A stretch of DNA of 64,000 bases from Lasiosphaeria ovina. Its lineage: Eukaryota; Ascomycota; Sordariomycetes; Sordariales; Lasiosphaeriaceae. The position numbers and the translations under genes were made by a program. This document shows, one piece after another, positions 1 through 11,871 of this stretch. The notes below the pieces were generated by a model. The model saw nothing but the letters and a program-made list of their open reading frames with translations, searched no databases and was not told the DNA's origin. The stretch covers positions 2,356,001-2,420,000 of the forward strand of contig JAULSN010000007.1 in NCBI GenBank assembly GCA_033439765.1. Direction: 5' to 3'. How positions within the stretch are numbered: the first letter of the stretch is position 1; each line of letters opens with the position of its first letter.

Positions 1-1569
1 CCCGAGACGACCGAGAAGCCTGCGTCGCCGGCGTCGCCTGTGACCCCGTCAAAAGCCCGAGCAGACGACGTCGCCCACATCCGAAGTGCCGTGGAAGCCC
101 GGCTGAAACCCAGCGAGGACCCGGCAGCGAAGCAGCAGGACGTGCAGGTCAAGGCGACGGTCGAGCGGCACGTCGAGTGGATGTGGAAGAAGTCGGACCT
201 GGACAAGAAGATTGCGCGGCTCAAGGCCATCATGGACGACCTAGACAGCGAAACGCAGCTACGCAACACGGCGGCGGGCGTGCGAAGCGCCGAGTCCGCA
301 CAGGATGCCACCAAGCTGGGCCGCATCATCCGCCTGACGCGCGCCGCCCTCGACCGGCTCCACCGCTCGCTGCGCGCCGTCAACACGGCCGGCACAAAGT
401 TCAGCCTACAGCTGACCGAGGACTTCATGGCCGAGGGCGACCGCTTCTTCGACCTGTGCCAGGCCTACCTGTCTCTCGGGACCCGCGACCAGCACTTTTA
501 CTTTGTAATGCACCGCCACGACGCCAGCAACACCGACCCGCAGCGCTCGCGGCTGTTCGTGGCGCAGACCAAGCGCGAGTTCAACCCTGCGCGCGACCGC
601 GTCGGCGGCATCGCGGCGTCGCACCTCGCGGGCCATGGCCTGACGCAGGCGTCGCAGTTCGCGCGCGACGCGGCGCGCAGCACCAGCAGCCGGCAGTTCC
701 GGCTGTGGGGCGGCGTGGTGGTGCCCAGCTCGCGCGAGCAGCTGGGCAACCACTGGCTGTTCCACGAGGTCAACAAGCACTACGTGAGCGCGGGGACGCT
801 AGCCGGGGCGCTGGCCGAGGGCACGCCGGCGGCGCGCATGACGGTCGCGCAGCGCATCGAGCTCGCCTTGCTGCTGCTGTACGCGTACATCTACCTGGCC
901 GACGTGCGCGAGTCGTGCCGCGCCATCGGGCTCGAGTGCTTCCGCTACTACACCGAGGAGCAGCAGCAGCAGACCAAACAGGCCACGACGGCGGCGGCGG
1001 CGACGAACCCGCTATTCGCCAACCCCGCCGACCCGTTGATCCTGTCGCCGTACATCTCGTTTGGCTTCGGCGGGCCGATCGACGCGGGCCACAGCAGTGC
1101 TGGCGGCGCCGCCCCCATAGGCAGCCGCCGCAGGCAGCGGCCAGTCGACCGGTCCATGCTGCTGCTGGGCGTCAACCTGGTGCAGATTGCGCTGTGCGTG
1201 GCGTACTCGGGCGGGCTCGACAGCCACAACACCAATAGTGGTGCGCAGGCAGGGACCGTCGCTGACGAGGCGCGCCGCTGGGCTGAAGGGAGGCTGCCGG
1301 CCGTCGACGCGCGCGTCGGCGTTGTCTTCTCCGAGGTCGCCGCCGAATGCCTGCGCTTCGTCAACGACTCGCTGCCCGGCCAGCAGAGCGAGAACTCGGG
1401 CCGCCAGATTGATTTTCTTGTCGACCAGGTCATTCGCCTGGACAAGATGAAGAAGGAGCTCGGCGACGGGCCTGCGGGGGCTGCTGTTCCTGAGCCCGTG
1501 CCGCTGAATGCGGCTCTTGTGGGTGATGGGGATGGGGATGGCACGGGGGAAAGGGGGGGGCCGTCTTGA
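1..1569 (+). CDS. 3' part of an unrecognised fungal protein, possibly DUF7580-like
   Basis: The frame is open from the first base of the window to a TGA at 1567-1569, so the start lies outside; 522 residues are visible. They begin with a charged helical, probably coiled-coil stretch (around WMWKKSDLDKKIARLK), followed by a leucine- and arginine-rich segment (LDRLHRSLRAV) and a region ending with short hydrophobic helices (LALLLLYAYIYLAD, LLGVNLVQIALCVAY). The order of a helical N-terminal part and a later globular part resembles fungal proteins with a HeLo-like N-terminus and a C-terminal DUF7580 domain, which are linked to non-self recognition. I see no kinase or nucleotide-binding signature, so this is a weak family guess. 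The tail is low-complexity (GDGDGDG). Coding is supported by the strong GC bias of third positions and by the frame staying open for over 1.5 kb, although two antisense frames are also long. Confidence 0.6.
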   Translation, partial: PETTEKPASPASPVTPSKARADDVAHIRSAVEARLKPSEDPAAKQQDVQVKATVERHVEWMWKKSDLDKKIARLKAIMDDLDSETQLRNTAAGVRSAESAQDATKLGRIIRLTRAALDRLHRSLRAVNTAGTKFSLQLTEDFMAEGDRFFDLCQAYLSLGTRDQHFYFVMHRHDASNTDPQRSRLFVAQTKREFNPARDRVGGIAASHLAGHGLTQASQFARDAARSTSSRQFRLWGGVVVPSSREQLGNHWLFHEVNKHYVSAGTLAGALAEGTPAARMTVAQRIELALLLLYAYIYLADVRESCRAIGLECFRYYTEEQQQQTKQATTAAAATNPLFANPADPLILSPYISFGFGGPIDAGHSSAGGAAPIGSRRRQRPVDRSMLLLGVNLVQIALCVAYSGGLDSHNTNSGAQAGTVADEARRWAEGRLPAVDARVGVVFSEVAAECLRFVNDSLPGQQSENSGRQIDFLVDQVIRLDKMKKELGDGPAGAAVPEPVPLNAALVGDGDGDGTGERGGPS

Positions 1570-2035
1570 TGGTTGCATATTTAATCATTTATTTAATTGG
1601 TATATAGTAGGCTGTTGTACATGGATATGTGCATATGGAGAATTGGAAATGACTGCTTGAAGCGTTTAAATATTTAAGAATTTACATAATTGGGATATCT
1701 CCCTATAGAATACTGCTCCAAAGCTGTACGACTCATCCTTGCATTTGCGATCCAGCTTAGCTATCGCGGGCCAATCCAGCCCCTACTCGGCCGCCATCTC
1801 GATTCTCTTACAGATGATGAGCTGCAATTCATCAATACATTCAAGGTTGATATCTTCGCCCAATGAGCATTCGCCAACCAGGGACGAAAATGAGCCATAG
1901 TAATTCCGTTCAACGTTAGGGCGCTAACTTGAATGGCCGAGAAACAACTGAACTAATTAGAGCAACGGCAAAACCCGAGACAAAAACACAACCCGGCAAG
2001 AATGATGATATCCAAAGATTCATCCAGCTTAACAA
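1570..2035. other. Intergenic stretch between convergent genes
   Basis: AT-rich sequence between the stop codons of two convergent genes. It probably holds both 3' untranslated regions. I see no gene, repeat or structured RNA in it. Confidence 0.5.
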
Positions 2036-2966
2036 TCACACACCAATTGTGCTCACATCCACCCCAGCCACAGCCAAAGCCCTGTCAAGAAGCCGATGTC
2101 CCGCCGCCGAATAACCCGGCACCAGCAACTCCCCATACGGCTGCATCCACATATCTAAGGTAATTACCACAAGTTAGCACAGGCCATCTTCCTTCCACCC
2201 TAACCAACCCCCATCTCTTCCCAACAACGAACCAAAAAAATGGAACTCAAGAAGACTCACCATAAGTACTCTCGGGCTTATACCTACAATACCACGCAGC
2301 AAACGCCAACAACCCCGTCGACGCCGCCGCGCCGCGCCCCTCGTCCCTCGGAAACGCCCTCAACACCGCCTCATGCTCGTCCCTGGTAACCCCCTTCTGC
2401 TCCCCCCCCCCCGGGGCCGCCCACGAGAACTCGAGCTCGTTCCCCCAGTATATCGCGAGCACGTCGGGCTCTTTGTGCAGCGCGAACCTGGGCTCCGCGT
2501 GCAGCGCGATGCCGTCCCACACTCTCTGCACGCGCCAGCCAGGCCAGTTCCTCTTGGCGTCGGCATGCGACCGGATGAAATTCGCAGCGGCGGCGGCGGA
2601 GTCGACCTCGAACCTGCGGTCGCGCGTGACGAACGCGTTGGCCAGCGGGTGGTCCGACGCGAGGTCGTGCAGCATCAGGCCGATGGCGTGGACTTCGAGG
2701 TCGACTTGCGCGGCGAGCGTGGCGTTGTGCGACAGGTGGAGGCAGCCGAAGAGCCACGCGCGCATGACGTGGTTGTAGCTGCCGGGGGAGTGCTGCTTGG
2801 CGTAGGCTTCGGCGGCGCGCACGATGGGCGTGTCGACGACGGAGATGTTGGCTAGGGTGCGGTGGGGGAGGGATTTGGAGGGGGAGGATGGAGGTGCGGC
2901 GTTTGTGAGGGTGAGTAGTAGCGGGAGTAGGAGGAGGTAAGAAGAGAAAAGAGTTGGGGCGAGCAT
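2036..2966 (-). CDS. Secreted HD-domain protein, cyanamide hydratase-like
   Basis: Two exons, 2966-2261 and 2154-2036, joined across a 106-nt intron with donor GTGAGT, branch site TGCTAAC and acceptor TTAG. The product is 274 aa. Joining extends the protein beyond the in-intron stop and adds about 39 residues that end in STIGV. Residues 1-23 form a signal peptide (leucine-rich core, Ala-Ala end), so the product probably enters the secretory pathway. The HD metal-binding signature is visible as H66 (NHVMRAW) and the H100-D101 pair (LMLHDLA). This matches the fungal branch of HD hydrolases that contains cyanamide hydratase. That enzyme converts cyanamide to urea, but secreted relatives have no proven substrate, so I do not assign a reaction. 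The ATG at 2966 is the only start that gives the signal peptide. Confidence 0.85.
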
Positions 2967-5181
2967 GTTGTAGGGGATAGTGGCTCTACTGGCTGAGGGA
3001 AGCCGAGTGTTTGGGGGAGATGATGGGAGACGATCTTCAAAGGGATTTCAAAAAAAATTAGATTTGTAATCCATAAAGTATTTATCATCTTTATGACGAG
3101 TATGATGGTGATCATCGCATTAGACTGAAAGTACTCAAGTTATCGTCGAGGAGCGGGTATGAGAAAGTTTGAGAGCGAATGGTGGTTGTGAGCCTCGCTT
3201 TTGCACATTGCATAATTAATGCGCGCAAAGACACGCACCACAAAATGGGTGTGAAGTGGAGCTCGGATTGTAATGTCGCGGGCTGGAGTACGAGATGATA
3301 AGTCCGAGAGGTAACTGAGCTTAGTTACTTTGCGGAAGGCTGAATGGGGAATTCAATGGATGGAAAGCAACTGTAACTCTTTCGTGCGCGTCGATAACAA
3401 AGAGTCCTGCAGGTTGGTATACCTACTTTCAGAATTGGTGGCTGGAGGTACCGAGCACATGAAGTTGGACTGGACGGAGCGAAGCCCGGGGAAAGGAGGT
3501 GACTTCTTGGCACGACCTGGATCGGAGGTTCGGTAGACACGCCAACCCTCTCGGGGACATTGATATTGCTTTCTGGCCATGGATCGTAAATTTGAATTTG
3601 AACAGACATTGTCCTGTCCTGCAACTGGACTCGGAGTCTATCATCAAGTCACACAGTTACATGAGACTGAAGAGGGATTAAAGGTGAGGACAGAGAGAAC
3701 AACTCCGTTTCACGATTCTCTTCCCGTAGTAAGATGTCTATCGCAATCGAACCACATCCTTTCTAACCCTCTCGGTCAATGATCGGCTCAGGGGCAATAG
3801 CAACACAGAGCACACTCCGTGAACGCCGCTCACAGCCTTACAGGCGCTTCCCAGGTTCCAAAAGCCACTCAGTGAGTTCGATGCTTGTCAGCCGACTTGT
3901 ATAGGCACGTCGTCAAGATGCTTCAAACTCCAAGAATTGCAAATGCCCGCGCCTCATAATACCTGTGTGAGGTGAGAGGAAGGGGTGACGTGGGGTAAGG
4001 GGAGGTAGACTATGGAATTCCAAGACTCTTATGGGGATTGTGATGGGCTCCGTGTGTGGTCTTATTTGTGTCATAATCACGGCTTGTACAGCATGGGTAA
4101 AGAGAGATAACATCTCCAAGTGGGTTGGCAAGAGATCATTGAACAACAGCTTCAAGAAAGAGAAATCAGTCGCAAATCGCCACACCCGGCACATTCTGGA
4201 CTGCTCGCGCCGCCCGTTGACGCTCGACGCAGACAAACTTGAGGTGATGGCGGGCATAGTCCAAACCCTGGGCGGTGTTCAAGGGATAAACTGGTGCGCC
4301 GGTCTGTGAGAAGTATTATACGGAGTAGCGTTGGGACTAGTTGTAACGGAACATGATGCCGTGATGACGGATTGCTCTCCGTCATCTCCCTAGATCGGGC
4401 AGCGGACAGACACCAGGCGCTCGCGCCATGGGGTGTGGTGTGGTGCATGTATGCTTGAGACTATCAACAACCTCATATCTCCCAAACCGCCGTACAGACC
4501 ATCATACCCCACCCCGAAGCCAACTCCTTCCCCAGCCATAGCTACCTAGCTAGCCCCCAATCCCATCTGATCCTAAGCCTGGACCGCAGAACACGCCCAC
4601 GCACACGCTGCACGAGACAGGCAGGCAGACAGAACATACCCGACGTTGCCGCCGACCATGAGGCTGGCCGGGACCCGGTGACAAGTGGCATGTGCTCGCT
4701 CACTCACCCTATCAGACTTGTGGGACGGGCGCGGTACGTGCCGTGCCGCTCAACCAGGGGCTCACGACACGAAACCCGGCGAGGTACGGCGCGGCAAGGG
4801 GGAGGAATGGGGGCACGATGTCGAGCAAACTTCCGACGCGGTGGCGGCCACGGGACGACCAGCCCAGGCGGCGGCCGAGCCTGCAGCCGAGGTAAGGCGA
4901 ACGGCCATGGATGGTTTGGCATGTGGCTTCTTGGCATATTGACCAAAAGACAACATATACAGTCACAGCAACCACACAGAAAGACAGCAACCACACAGAA
5001 AGACAGCAACCACAACATAGACTGTAGAAACCCGATCTTGATAGATATCTAGGAAACTATAGTATAACGCAAAGCTCGAGAGCAAGCCATACGCCGCAAA
5101 AACGCCCCCAACCTATCCTATACCCCTTTCCTTTTCGTTTCATGCGTGCCATCCACCAGCTGTTCATACAATTTCGTCATG
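2967..5181. other. Intergenic region with a 20-bp tandem repeat
   Basis: About 2.2 kb between the start of the HD-domain gene and the end of the longest hac1 reading frame. Short open frames occur on both strands, but none has a recognisable domain. A frame at 4031-4309 opens with a hydrophobic stretch and is not convincing. The only clear structure is a 20-bp tandem repeat near 4969-5013. Confidence 0.5.
4969..5013. repeat. 20-bp tandem repeat, about 2.3 copies
   Basis: The unit CAGCAACCACACAGAAAGA occurs twice in tandem with a third partial copy (CAGCAACCACA). It lies just downstream of hac1, possibly within its 3' untranslated region. Confidence 0.8.
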
Positions 5182-5557
5182 CTACTCAAAGCAACGTCGC
5201 TTCAAGTCAAGTTCGCGAAAGGAAACATCACGCTGCTCCACCTCCAAGCCGCGCTTGCGAGATACTATCTTGAGAACATACGATTGCGTATTGTTCGTGG
5301 TTGGTGCCATTATCTTGGGGACACTCAGTCTTCCGAGTTTCGACGACGACGAGGCTCCGATGCGTTGACGGATCTCGAGCCTCCTCTCCTCGACATTCAG
5401 GACCCACAAAAGTGTGAGTAGGACTTCCTTGGACGGGAGCGGGGCCCCTTTCGGCCACGCTGTAGGCCCGCTACGTTGCGGCTGTCGCTGCGTCTTTCCG
5501 TCAGCCGCTGCCGCCGCCGAAGCGTCGTCTCCAGAAACCCGGCCGACCGTGTACCCC

Positions 5558-6905
5558 TCAGATGACACCAACCGCAATGCCTCCATCGTCGCATCCATCA
5601 AGGGACGCGCCAGAGTGGGGCTGCAGGTAAGGATCTTCCGAAGAGACCTCAGTCTTAGGGTTGTGGAGGGACGAGTCTGCGGCCGCGCAGCCGTAGGATT
5701 GGTGCTGCGTCTGCTGCTCGTTGCTGGCGCTGTCGTCGGCCAGGAAATCGTTGATGTCGAAGTCGTTCGAGAACGGGAAGGCTGAGGCGTCGTCACCAGC
5801 CATATAATCGTATTCAAGATCGATGGAGTTGGGGGAAGCGAGAAGCCCGCTTTCAATGACATAGCGATCTGAGTCAAAGGGCGCTGACATAGAGAAAGCA
5901 TCACTGATGTGGAAATCAGAAGAAGCTGGAGCGGCAAGAACAGAGCCAGTGAAGGGGCCGACTGTTGCTGGGACGTCGCCAGCCACGCCGAAGGAGCTGC
6001 TTCCGCCGACCGACACTGCAGGTCATCGCACAACATCGCAGCAGGATGTTGTGTCGCGTCGGGGGAAGCATGCTCCTTCATTGAGCTGGTGTTGTCTGCT
6101 AGAGGGGTTGCCGCTGTAGCTGCCTCGTCCTCGTCTTCCTCGACCTCGGGGACAGGGGTAAGGGTGGGAGACAGGGATGCGGGGTTCACCGTGGTGTTGG
6201 CCGGGATGGTGGCGAGGAGATGTTCCAAAGAGCTTGCGTCACCGACCGGGATGTTGTGGCCATCTTGGGAGCTGAAGAGCTCGTGTGAAAACGTGACGGG
6301 CGATGGGCGAAGAGCGACACCCGAGCTACGCTGGAACTTCTTCAGCTCCTCGATCAGGGCCAAGTTGGTTTGCTGGGCTTGGTGGAGAAGTGTCTGGAGT
6401 TGTTTGTTCTGCTGTTCCAGGCCCTCTACCTCCTGCCGCTTCCGTTCTCGGGACGACTGGGCGGCTCTCCGGTTGCGCAGGACGCGCTCAACACGGCGCT
6501 GCTCCTTTTCGTCCTCGGTCTTAGCGCGTTTTCTGAAAATGGTTAGCCTTGCGGTGCGATGCCAAGTGTTGTTGATGGTGTGTAGTACCTAGGAGGTAGA
6601 TTGGTCTTAGGCTCTGGGAGCACCTGACCCCACGACTTCCTTTTCTTGGTCTGCTTCTTCTCCGAGCCGGGGCCCGAGGCCGAAGGCGTCTCGGGCGCGG
6701 GAGTCATGCCGGCAAGGACGGATGCGTCGGACTGGGGGTCTTCGGAGTACGACCTCGGCGTCATCATCTCGAGGGCTTTGACGGTCGAGGAATCGGTGCC
6801 AAACAGAGACGGGTACATCTCGCTCGGTGTCGAGAGCAGAGACTCGGTAGGCGAGCTCTCAAACTTCAGGTTGGGCGAAGGCGTGTGGGCGGCCCAGGAA
6901 TCCAT
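5558..6905 (-). CDS. hac1: Hac1/HacA bZIP transcription factor of the unfolded protein response
   Basis: Exon 1 is 6905-6589. A normal 56-nt intron (donor GTACTA, acceptor TTTTCAG) leads to exon 2 from 6532. The joined protein carries the Hac1 hallmark KKRKSWGQVLPEPKTNLPPR, a basic region (NRRAAQSSRERKR, about residues 126-138) and a leucine zipper. Downstream, a different frame (to a TGA at 5558) encodes the conserved active tail, with FDINDFL and an end of CDDGGIAVGV. Reaching that frame requires removal of a segment of length 2 modulo 3, which fits the 20-nt IRE1 intron known in Trichoderma and Aspergillus and placed here at about 5996-6015. The spliced protein is then 423 aa. Without IRE1 splicing the frame runs on to 5182 (555 aa). 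Family role: nuclear activator of chaperone and secretory genes under ER stress. The ATG at 6905 is the first in frame; further upstream only GTG is available. Confidence 0.95.
5996..6015 (-). promoter_or_regulatory. Probable IRE1-dependent unconventional intron of hac1 (20 nt)
   Basis: On the minus strand the sequence CCTGCAG (ending at 6016) matches the IRE1 site CNGCNG and sits in the loop of a short stem (CGAT/GTCG). A second, weaker site (AAGCAGC) lies about 20 nt downstream. Removing the 20 nt from TGTC to CAGC joins the codons for DDLQ directly to SFGVAGDV and opens the active frame. There are no GT/AG ends. A cut after the second CAG would give 19 nt and the wrong frame, so the exact ends are uncertain by 1-3 nt. 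Confidence 0.75.
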
Positions 6906-9900
6906 GGCGACGGTGTCGAATGGCTGGACTGGGTGCACTCGAGGAGGACTTGTTCAATTCTGCTGCGAGCTTGATTGGCGCGATGCGTCGACAAACAAGC
7001 AACGAGCGAGCTGCAGATCAAATATGGGTTTGACTGTAAGAGGTGCCGTCCTAGTTCCTCAATACAAATAAGTCAGGGAGCGAAATTGTTAAGGGCTGCG
7101 CATTGCGAAAAGGCCGCGAGTCTGTGACTCAGTTACGCTGTTTGCGTGAGTCAATGAAGCTAGTGCGTGAAACAGGCAGCGACGCTGGTTGGCTGTGTGG
7201 GGGGTGAGGACAGAGTGTCCTTTTGACGATGCTGGGGAAGGCAGTGGCTGGATGGGGAACTGCTGCTAGACTTGGATGTCAGATGGGGAGATGGGGTGGG
7301 AGGACGCACTGCTTATATCTTTTGGCCACGTATTCTCTTCAGGGGCTGATGCCTGAGGCAGAAGCCGGTACGTACCGGGAGCCGAAGGGGAAGGAGCCGA
7401 GGGCGGGCGCTGTGATTGGTGGACCTGGCGAACGGGTCACACCCAAATTAACATTCCAAACAGGGAAAAGCCAGGGCTCGGATGATGAGTCCGCCCAGGC
7501 CCAGGGGGGCCGCAGCGACCTCCCCAAGCAGGTCAGATCCACAATCCACGGATTGCACCCTCCACACTTCCACCCTCCACTGAGTTGCAAAGCAAGGCAT
7601 GGCAGCGAGGAAAGGGCAATGATCGAGTGGTGGCCACAGCTTCACCAATGCAAGGAGGCGGGGGCGGATTCGCAAAAAGCAGAAACACACCACGCCGTGG
7701 TTCGACATTTTGGATACGGATTTCATTGGGGACCCAGAGGAGGGCAGGGCTTCTGTCACTGCCTCGCACCGTCGACTGCCCGTGCCAAAATCCTCCTATG
7801 GCCGCCCGCAGGCCACTGGAACAAAGGGTCGAATTCAGGGGGGTGGCGGCTGTGCAGCCAGCGGGTTTTGGTCCCGACTCCGCATTCCATTTCCATTCCA
7901 TTGTTCTTCAGCCAGAGCACCGAAGGCTGGGCCGAAAGACCTGGCGGGCTGGACCTCCAACCGCATTAGGCCCCGACTCGAGTTTCGGTCTCCACCACTT
8001 AACAGCGCAGTATGGGCGTCGCCACCTTGGGCTGATAAGCCTCTCAACGGGTCCGAGGACAATTCCACTCTAAACTTAGCTCAGGGGTTGTTCCACACAG
8101 GGCACAGCCAGTGGTTGCAGGCCAATGACCTGTGCACGCAATCCATCATCACGAGTTTGGGCTGACGATGACAGCTCCGACAATGCCGGGCGGAGCTGTA
8201 GGCTTGTCTTGTCGCCTCATGCGGAGAGGGAGTTTATTTCATTCGTCTGGCATTTCCCGCGGGCGGGTTTGGCTTCGAGTTGATTGCAGCGCCCGGATCC
8301 GAGCAGGTTCCGGTGCACGATTAAACCGTCTTTGATGTGCGACCAGAGGAGGTCGGACAGAGCATCGAAGCGGGAAGAAGCACAAAGAGTCGACCTATGG
8401 GGGATGGGGGCTGATGCCGAGCCGGGTGTTGGGATTGTGTGACGGCCGAGTTTGACCTTGGCTGAATCGACTTCATCTCAAAAAGGGTTCGGCCGACATC
8501 ACACTCTGAGTACGAGGTCATTTTGTCTGCTGCCGGCCAATATCGCAGATGCAAAGGTAAAAAAAGAAGTCTCCGCCCCATCTTTTTGCTGATATTAGGG
8601 CTCCATCCGTTAAGAGTGCCCTCTATCTGGGGTCAAGAGGGCAATCTGTATCTGACCCTCGCGGTTTGATCGGGCTCAATGGCACAGGATCGAAATCGGC
8701 GGGCCGCCAGCTGCGACGGTCTCCAATTGACAATGCCATGCCATGCCATATACCATACCAGCCTCCGGCTTTGGCAAGCCGCTGCAATGTATTCGCAGAG
8801 TTGCCCCCCCCCGGGTGCACGAGGCCATCGCGGATCAGGCTGAATTACCCCAGACGTCCACCTTGCGAATTAAGCCTCTGGCAGGCTTAAGAGACGGGCG
8901 CGCATTGCGGAGGATGGTCCCGAGCCACTCTACCAACCATGGACCTGCCCCCCTTGTTGCCATTGGTGCTCTCGCCCATTACCGAAAATTAGACGTTCTA
9001 GAAGGTGCCTGGTTGTTTAATCTTCCCTCCGACATGCGTCTGGCCGATCGGGTGCAATAAGGCATGAAAGTAGTCGAAGGCGGGGAGAGGCGAGCGAGCC
9101 TCCGGCTTTGGCCGCCCGCCCAAAACCACTTCCTCCCTGGATCAGTGGATATGGATATGGATGTGCCCTCGAGTTGGCCTCGCCCTGGACGTTGTGTCGA
9201 TGCGACAGGAATACCCAGAATCGCCAATCTATGTCTCTAAGGGATGCTTTGTGCTAGTCTCCATCTACAAAGTCTAGCTCCAGAGGGCGGAGCATGCTCC
9301 TAATCCATGATAACCGACGGCAGCGGCGACGGGACTAGAACTAGGGACTTTTGGCGCATAGTCCCCTCACCTCAGAATGTCTCCAGGGTTGTTGCCAGCC
9401 TTGCGTCTTTTTCTCTTGCATGAAGGCAACCCTTCTTTGTGCGATTACTTTGTGCGATTAGGAAGGTCAGATAACCGGTCGGCGATGTTGCGTGGCTGCG
9501 TGGGGGAGGGCACGTTATGGCCTCGGCTACCACGAAACATGCAGAAAAGGTAGACTTTGGGCGGGAATCATATGCTACTGAGTGGCATAGTAATCGAGAG
9601 TCGAGTGTGCCACTGCACGGTGCCAGTATTGATACAGTCAGACAATACCTACCTACCTCACCTACCTCATCCACGAGTGGTGAAGGAGGCGAGGAGCAGG
9701 AGGAGGTATGTGCGAAGGTTAATCCTTCCCCGGCCTGTTCTGGCCGCCCTCTATTGAGCCTCCTCCTCATCCCTTCGCCGGTTCTTGGAAACAATTTTTT
9801 TCCCAGCTAGGGCAGCCAGCGAATCGTCGCCCTCGAACCAGTAGTGTGACCCTAACGGTTGTGTTTCTTGTTTGTCTCAGTCATCATCACCTGAAAGGAC

Positions 9901-11871
9901 GGTACACTAAAGCAGGTGAGATGCGAAGCCAGACGCCAGTTGGCTGAGCTCAGCCGTCATCCCGCATTCCAACACCCCGACAGAGCAATTGCCGCCTGTT
10001 TACCAGATACCGGTACGTTTTTATGTTTTCGACGCTTCAAAGCTTCGGCCACCACGTCTTCCATGTGGGAGGGCCCAGCGGACGCACAAAGTGGCTAGTA
10101 ACCTTTCCCGTCTGTAGTGGGAGAAGGCTTCTCTCTCTCTTCGAGACGCAAAACGGGCGGTTGATCTGCCAAGAAGATCTGAGCGTGCGTGGTATGGAGC
10201 AGGTGGCACGTACTGCATTGCCATTCATTGTGGTTTTGAGGTTCAGGGGCTTGTTGCTCCTTTCTAGCCCCCCGCGCCGCCTCCTTCCCTTCAGAAAAAA
10301 AAAGCAAAGACCGATCGCCCAGACGATCGACGGCTGACCCGAAGGACTTGTCTGTTGTGGCTTGCCCGCAGCGTCACGTCACACCCCTCGCCCAGACAGG
10401 ACAACGATCCAATCCAATCCGAGCCCGCGCCTTAGGCTCTGTTTGTTGGCTGCCCGCCCTGGGGCTCGGCGGCTCGCTGGAAAATTCTTTTTCCTTTTCT
10501 TTTTGTTGGCAAACATGGAATTTGTTACCTCCCCCATCTTCTTCAACTCGGCCCATCGGCGGCGTCCCTTTTTATCCCTTTATTGACAGAGACCTTATTA
10601 ATTCCATTTTCGAACATTGGTCAGCCCATTCATCCATCCATTTATTCGCCCATCCATTCAACTCGCTGACTCGGTCGGCCCCGAGCAGAGCAGAACGGAT
10701 GAGATGGATCGCGTTGGATCGGTGCCCTCAATGGTGCAGCCGGCAGCAGAGAGCGACCTTGCGCGGACACTATGCCACTTGCTACTACGGAGCAGCACTA
10801 CGGAACGACGGTCCTAGCCTCTTTTCTGGGGTGGTCGAATCGGACGGCAGAGTGGGAATGGAGAAAATGGAACGGCTTGTCGCAGCTGGGTGGGGTTTCT
10901 TCTTCCCCAGCGCTGCGCTGGCTGGCTTCACTTGCAGCAGTTCTAAAAAGGCCAAGCAATTTTTCTCTGGCCAGCGACCGAGCGGGCCGCCGCCAGTCTG
11001 CGCGCGCGCCCTTCTGCTTTCTGTCGCCCCCCTCCCGTCCCGGGTCTTCTGGAACCTTCCCCTCTCCAGGGCGCTCGCGACCGCATTCGACCCCTATTCC
11101 ACAGGGCGTCGGTTTGGCGCCATCCACCGGACCAGTGGATACGGGCCGTCGACGTGGGCGTGGGCGGGCGGGCGACGCTGCGGATGTCCTCTCCCCAGGC
11201 GGCTTGCCCAACGGTTGATGGGCCCGACCGGACGGCCCGGGCGGGCGTCGCCAAATGCTGAGTGAGCTGCCATTTCCCCCCCATTTGAGTTCGAGACTAG
11301 TGCCGGGCTCTGTGTGCATTTATTCCATGTTGCCACGCTACTCCCATGTCGCGGAAAATCTTGTGGGCGTCAAGAACAGTCTGGGGTAATGTCAAGCGGC
11401 ATACTGCATCGGGAGGTCGCATTCTTATTCCAAGGGCCGATCATACACGGTAGGCTGCCTGCGTTAGAGTTATCACGAGCCTCGCGTGCAGCGCCCGATC
11501 AGAGATATATTAGGTGGATCATGCCGTGCGTACTGGCGACCTTCAAGCATGGAACAAAATAGGGAAAAGACACCTCCTGTGGCTGGAGTGAGATTTGCTT
11601 GTTTTCTATGTTCCTTGCAAGCTTTCAAAGTGGCCTTGAGGCCCCATTTCTGTTCTATAATATGCTCAACCGTCGCTCCGATGCCAGCCTTTCCCTCTCC
11701 ATTATGTCTACTTCCATTCGCTAATTTTTTTTTTTGGCATGATCTCTCGTGTAACGCTAATACCGTTGCTGTTTTGCTTTTTGTTCAAGATAACCTCCCC
11801 CCAATGCAGGATGCAAGAGCTTCATCGGCAGTCCGAGAAAGTCGAAGTTTGGGTTGTTGGTATTCCACCAC
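6906..11871. other. 5-kb gene-free region upstream of hac1
   Basis: No convincing gene on either strand. Open frames of up to 305 codons occur (for example 7223-7969 and 10348-11265, plus strand), but they have low complexity, no domain, and equally long overlapping frames on other strands. Long upstream regions are common for fungal regulatory genes, so this probably holds the hac1 promoter and leader and the 3' end of the DUF427 gene. A non-coding transcript is possible but cannot be seen. Confidence 0.45.

Noticed and set aside
4031..4309. Small frame with a hydrophobic start (GLICVIITACTAWV)
   Set aside because: Only 92 codons, no relative recognised, no splice or context support.
7223..7969. 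Plus-strand 248-codon open frame upstream of hac1
   Set aside because: No domain, even distribution of Trp, Gly and His expected of non-coding GC-rich sequence, and overlapping open frames on both strands.
10348..11265. Plus-strand 305-codon open frame
   Set aside because: Compositionally biased, no family resemblance, and other frames of the same region are also open.
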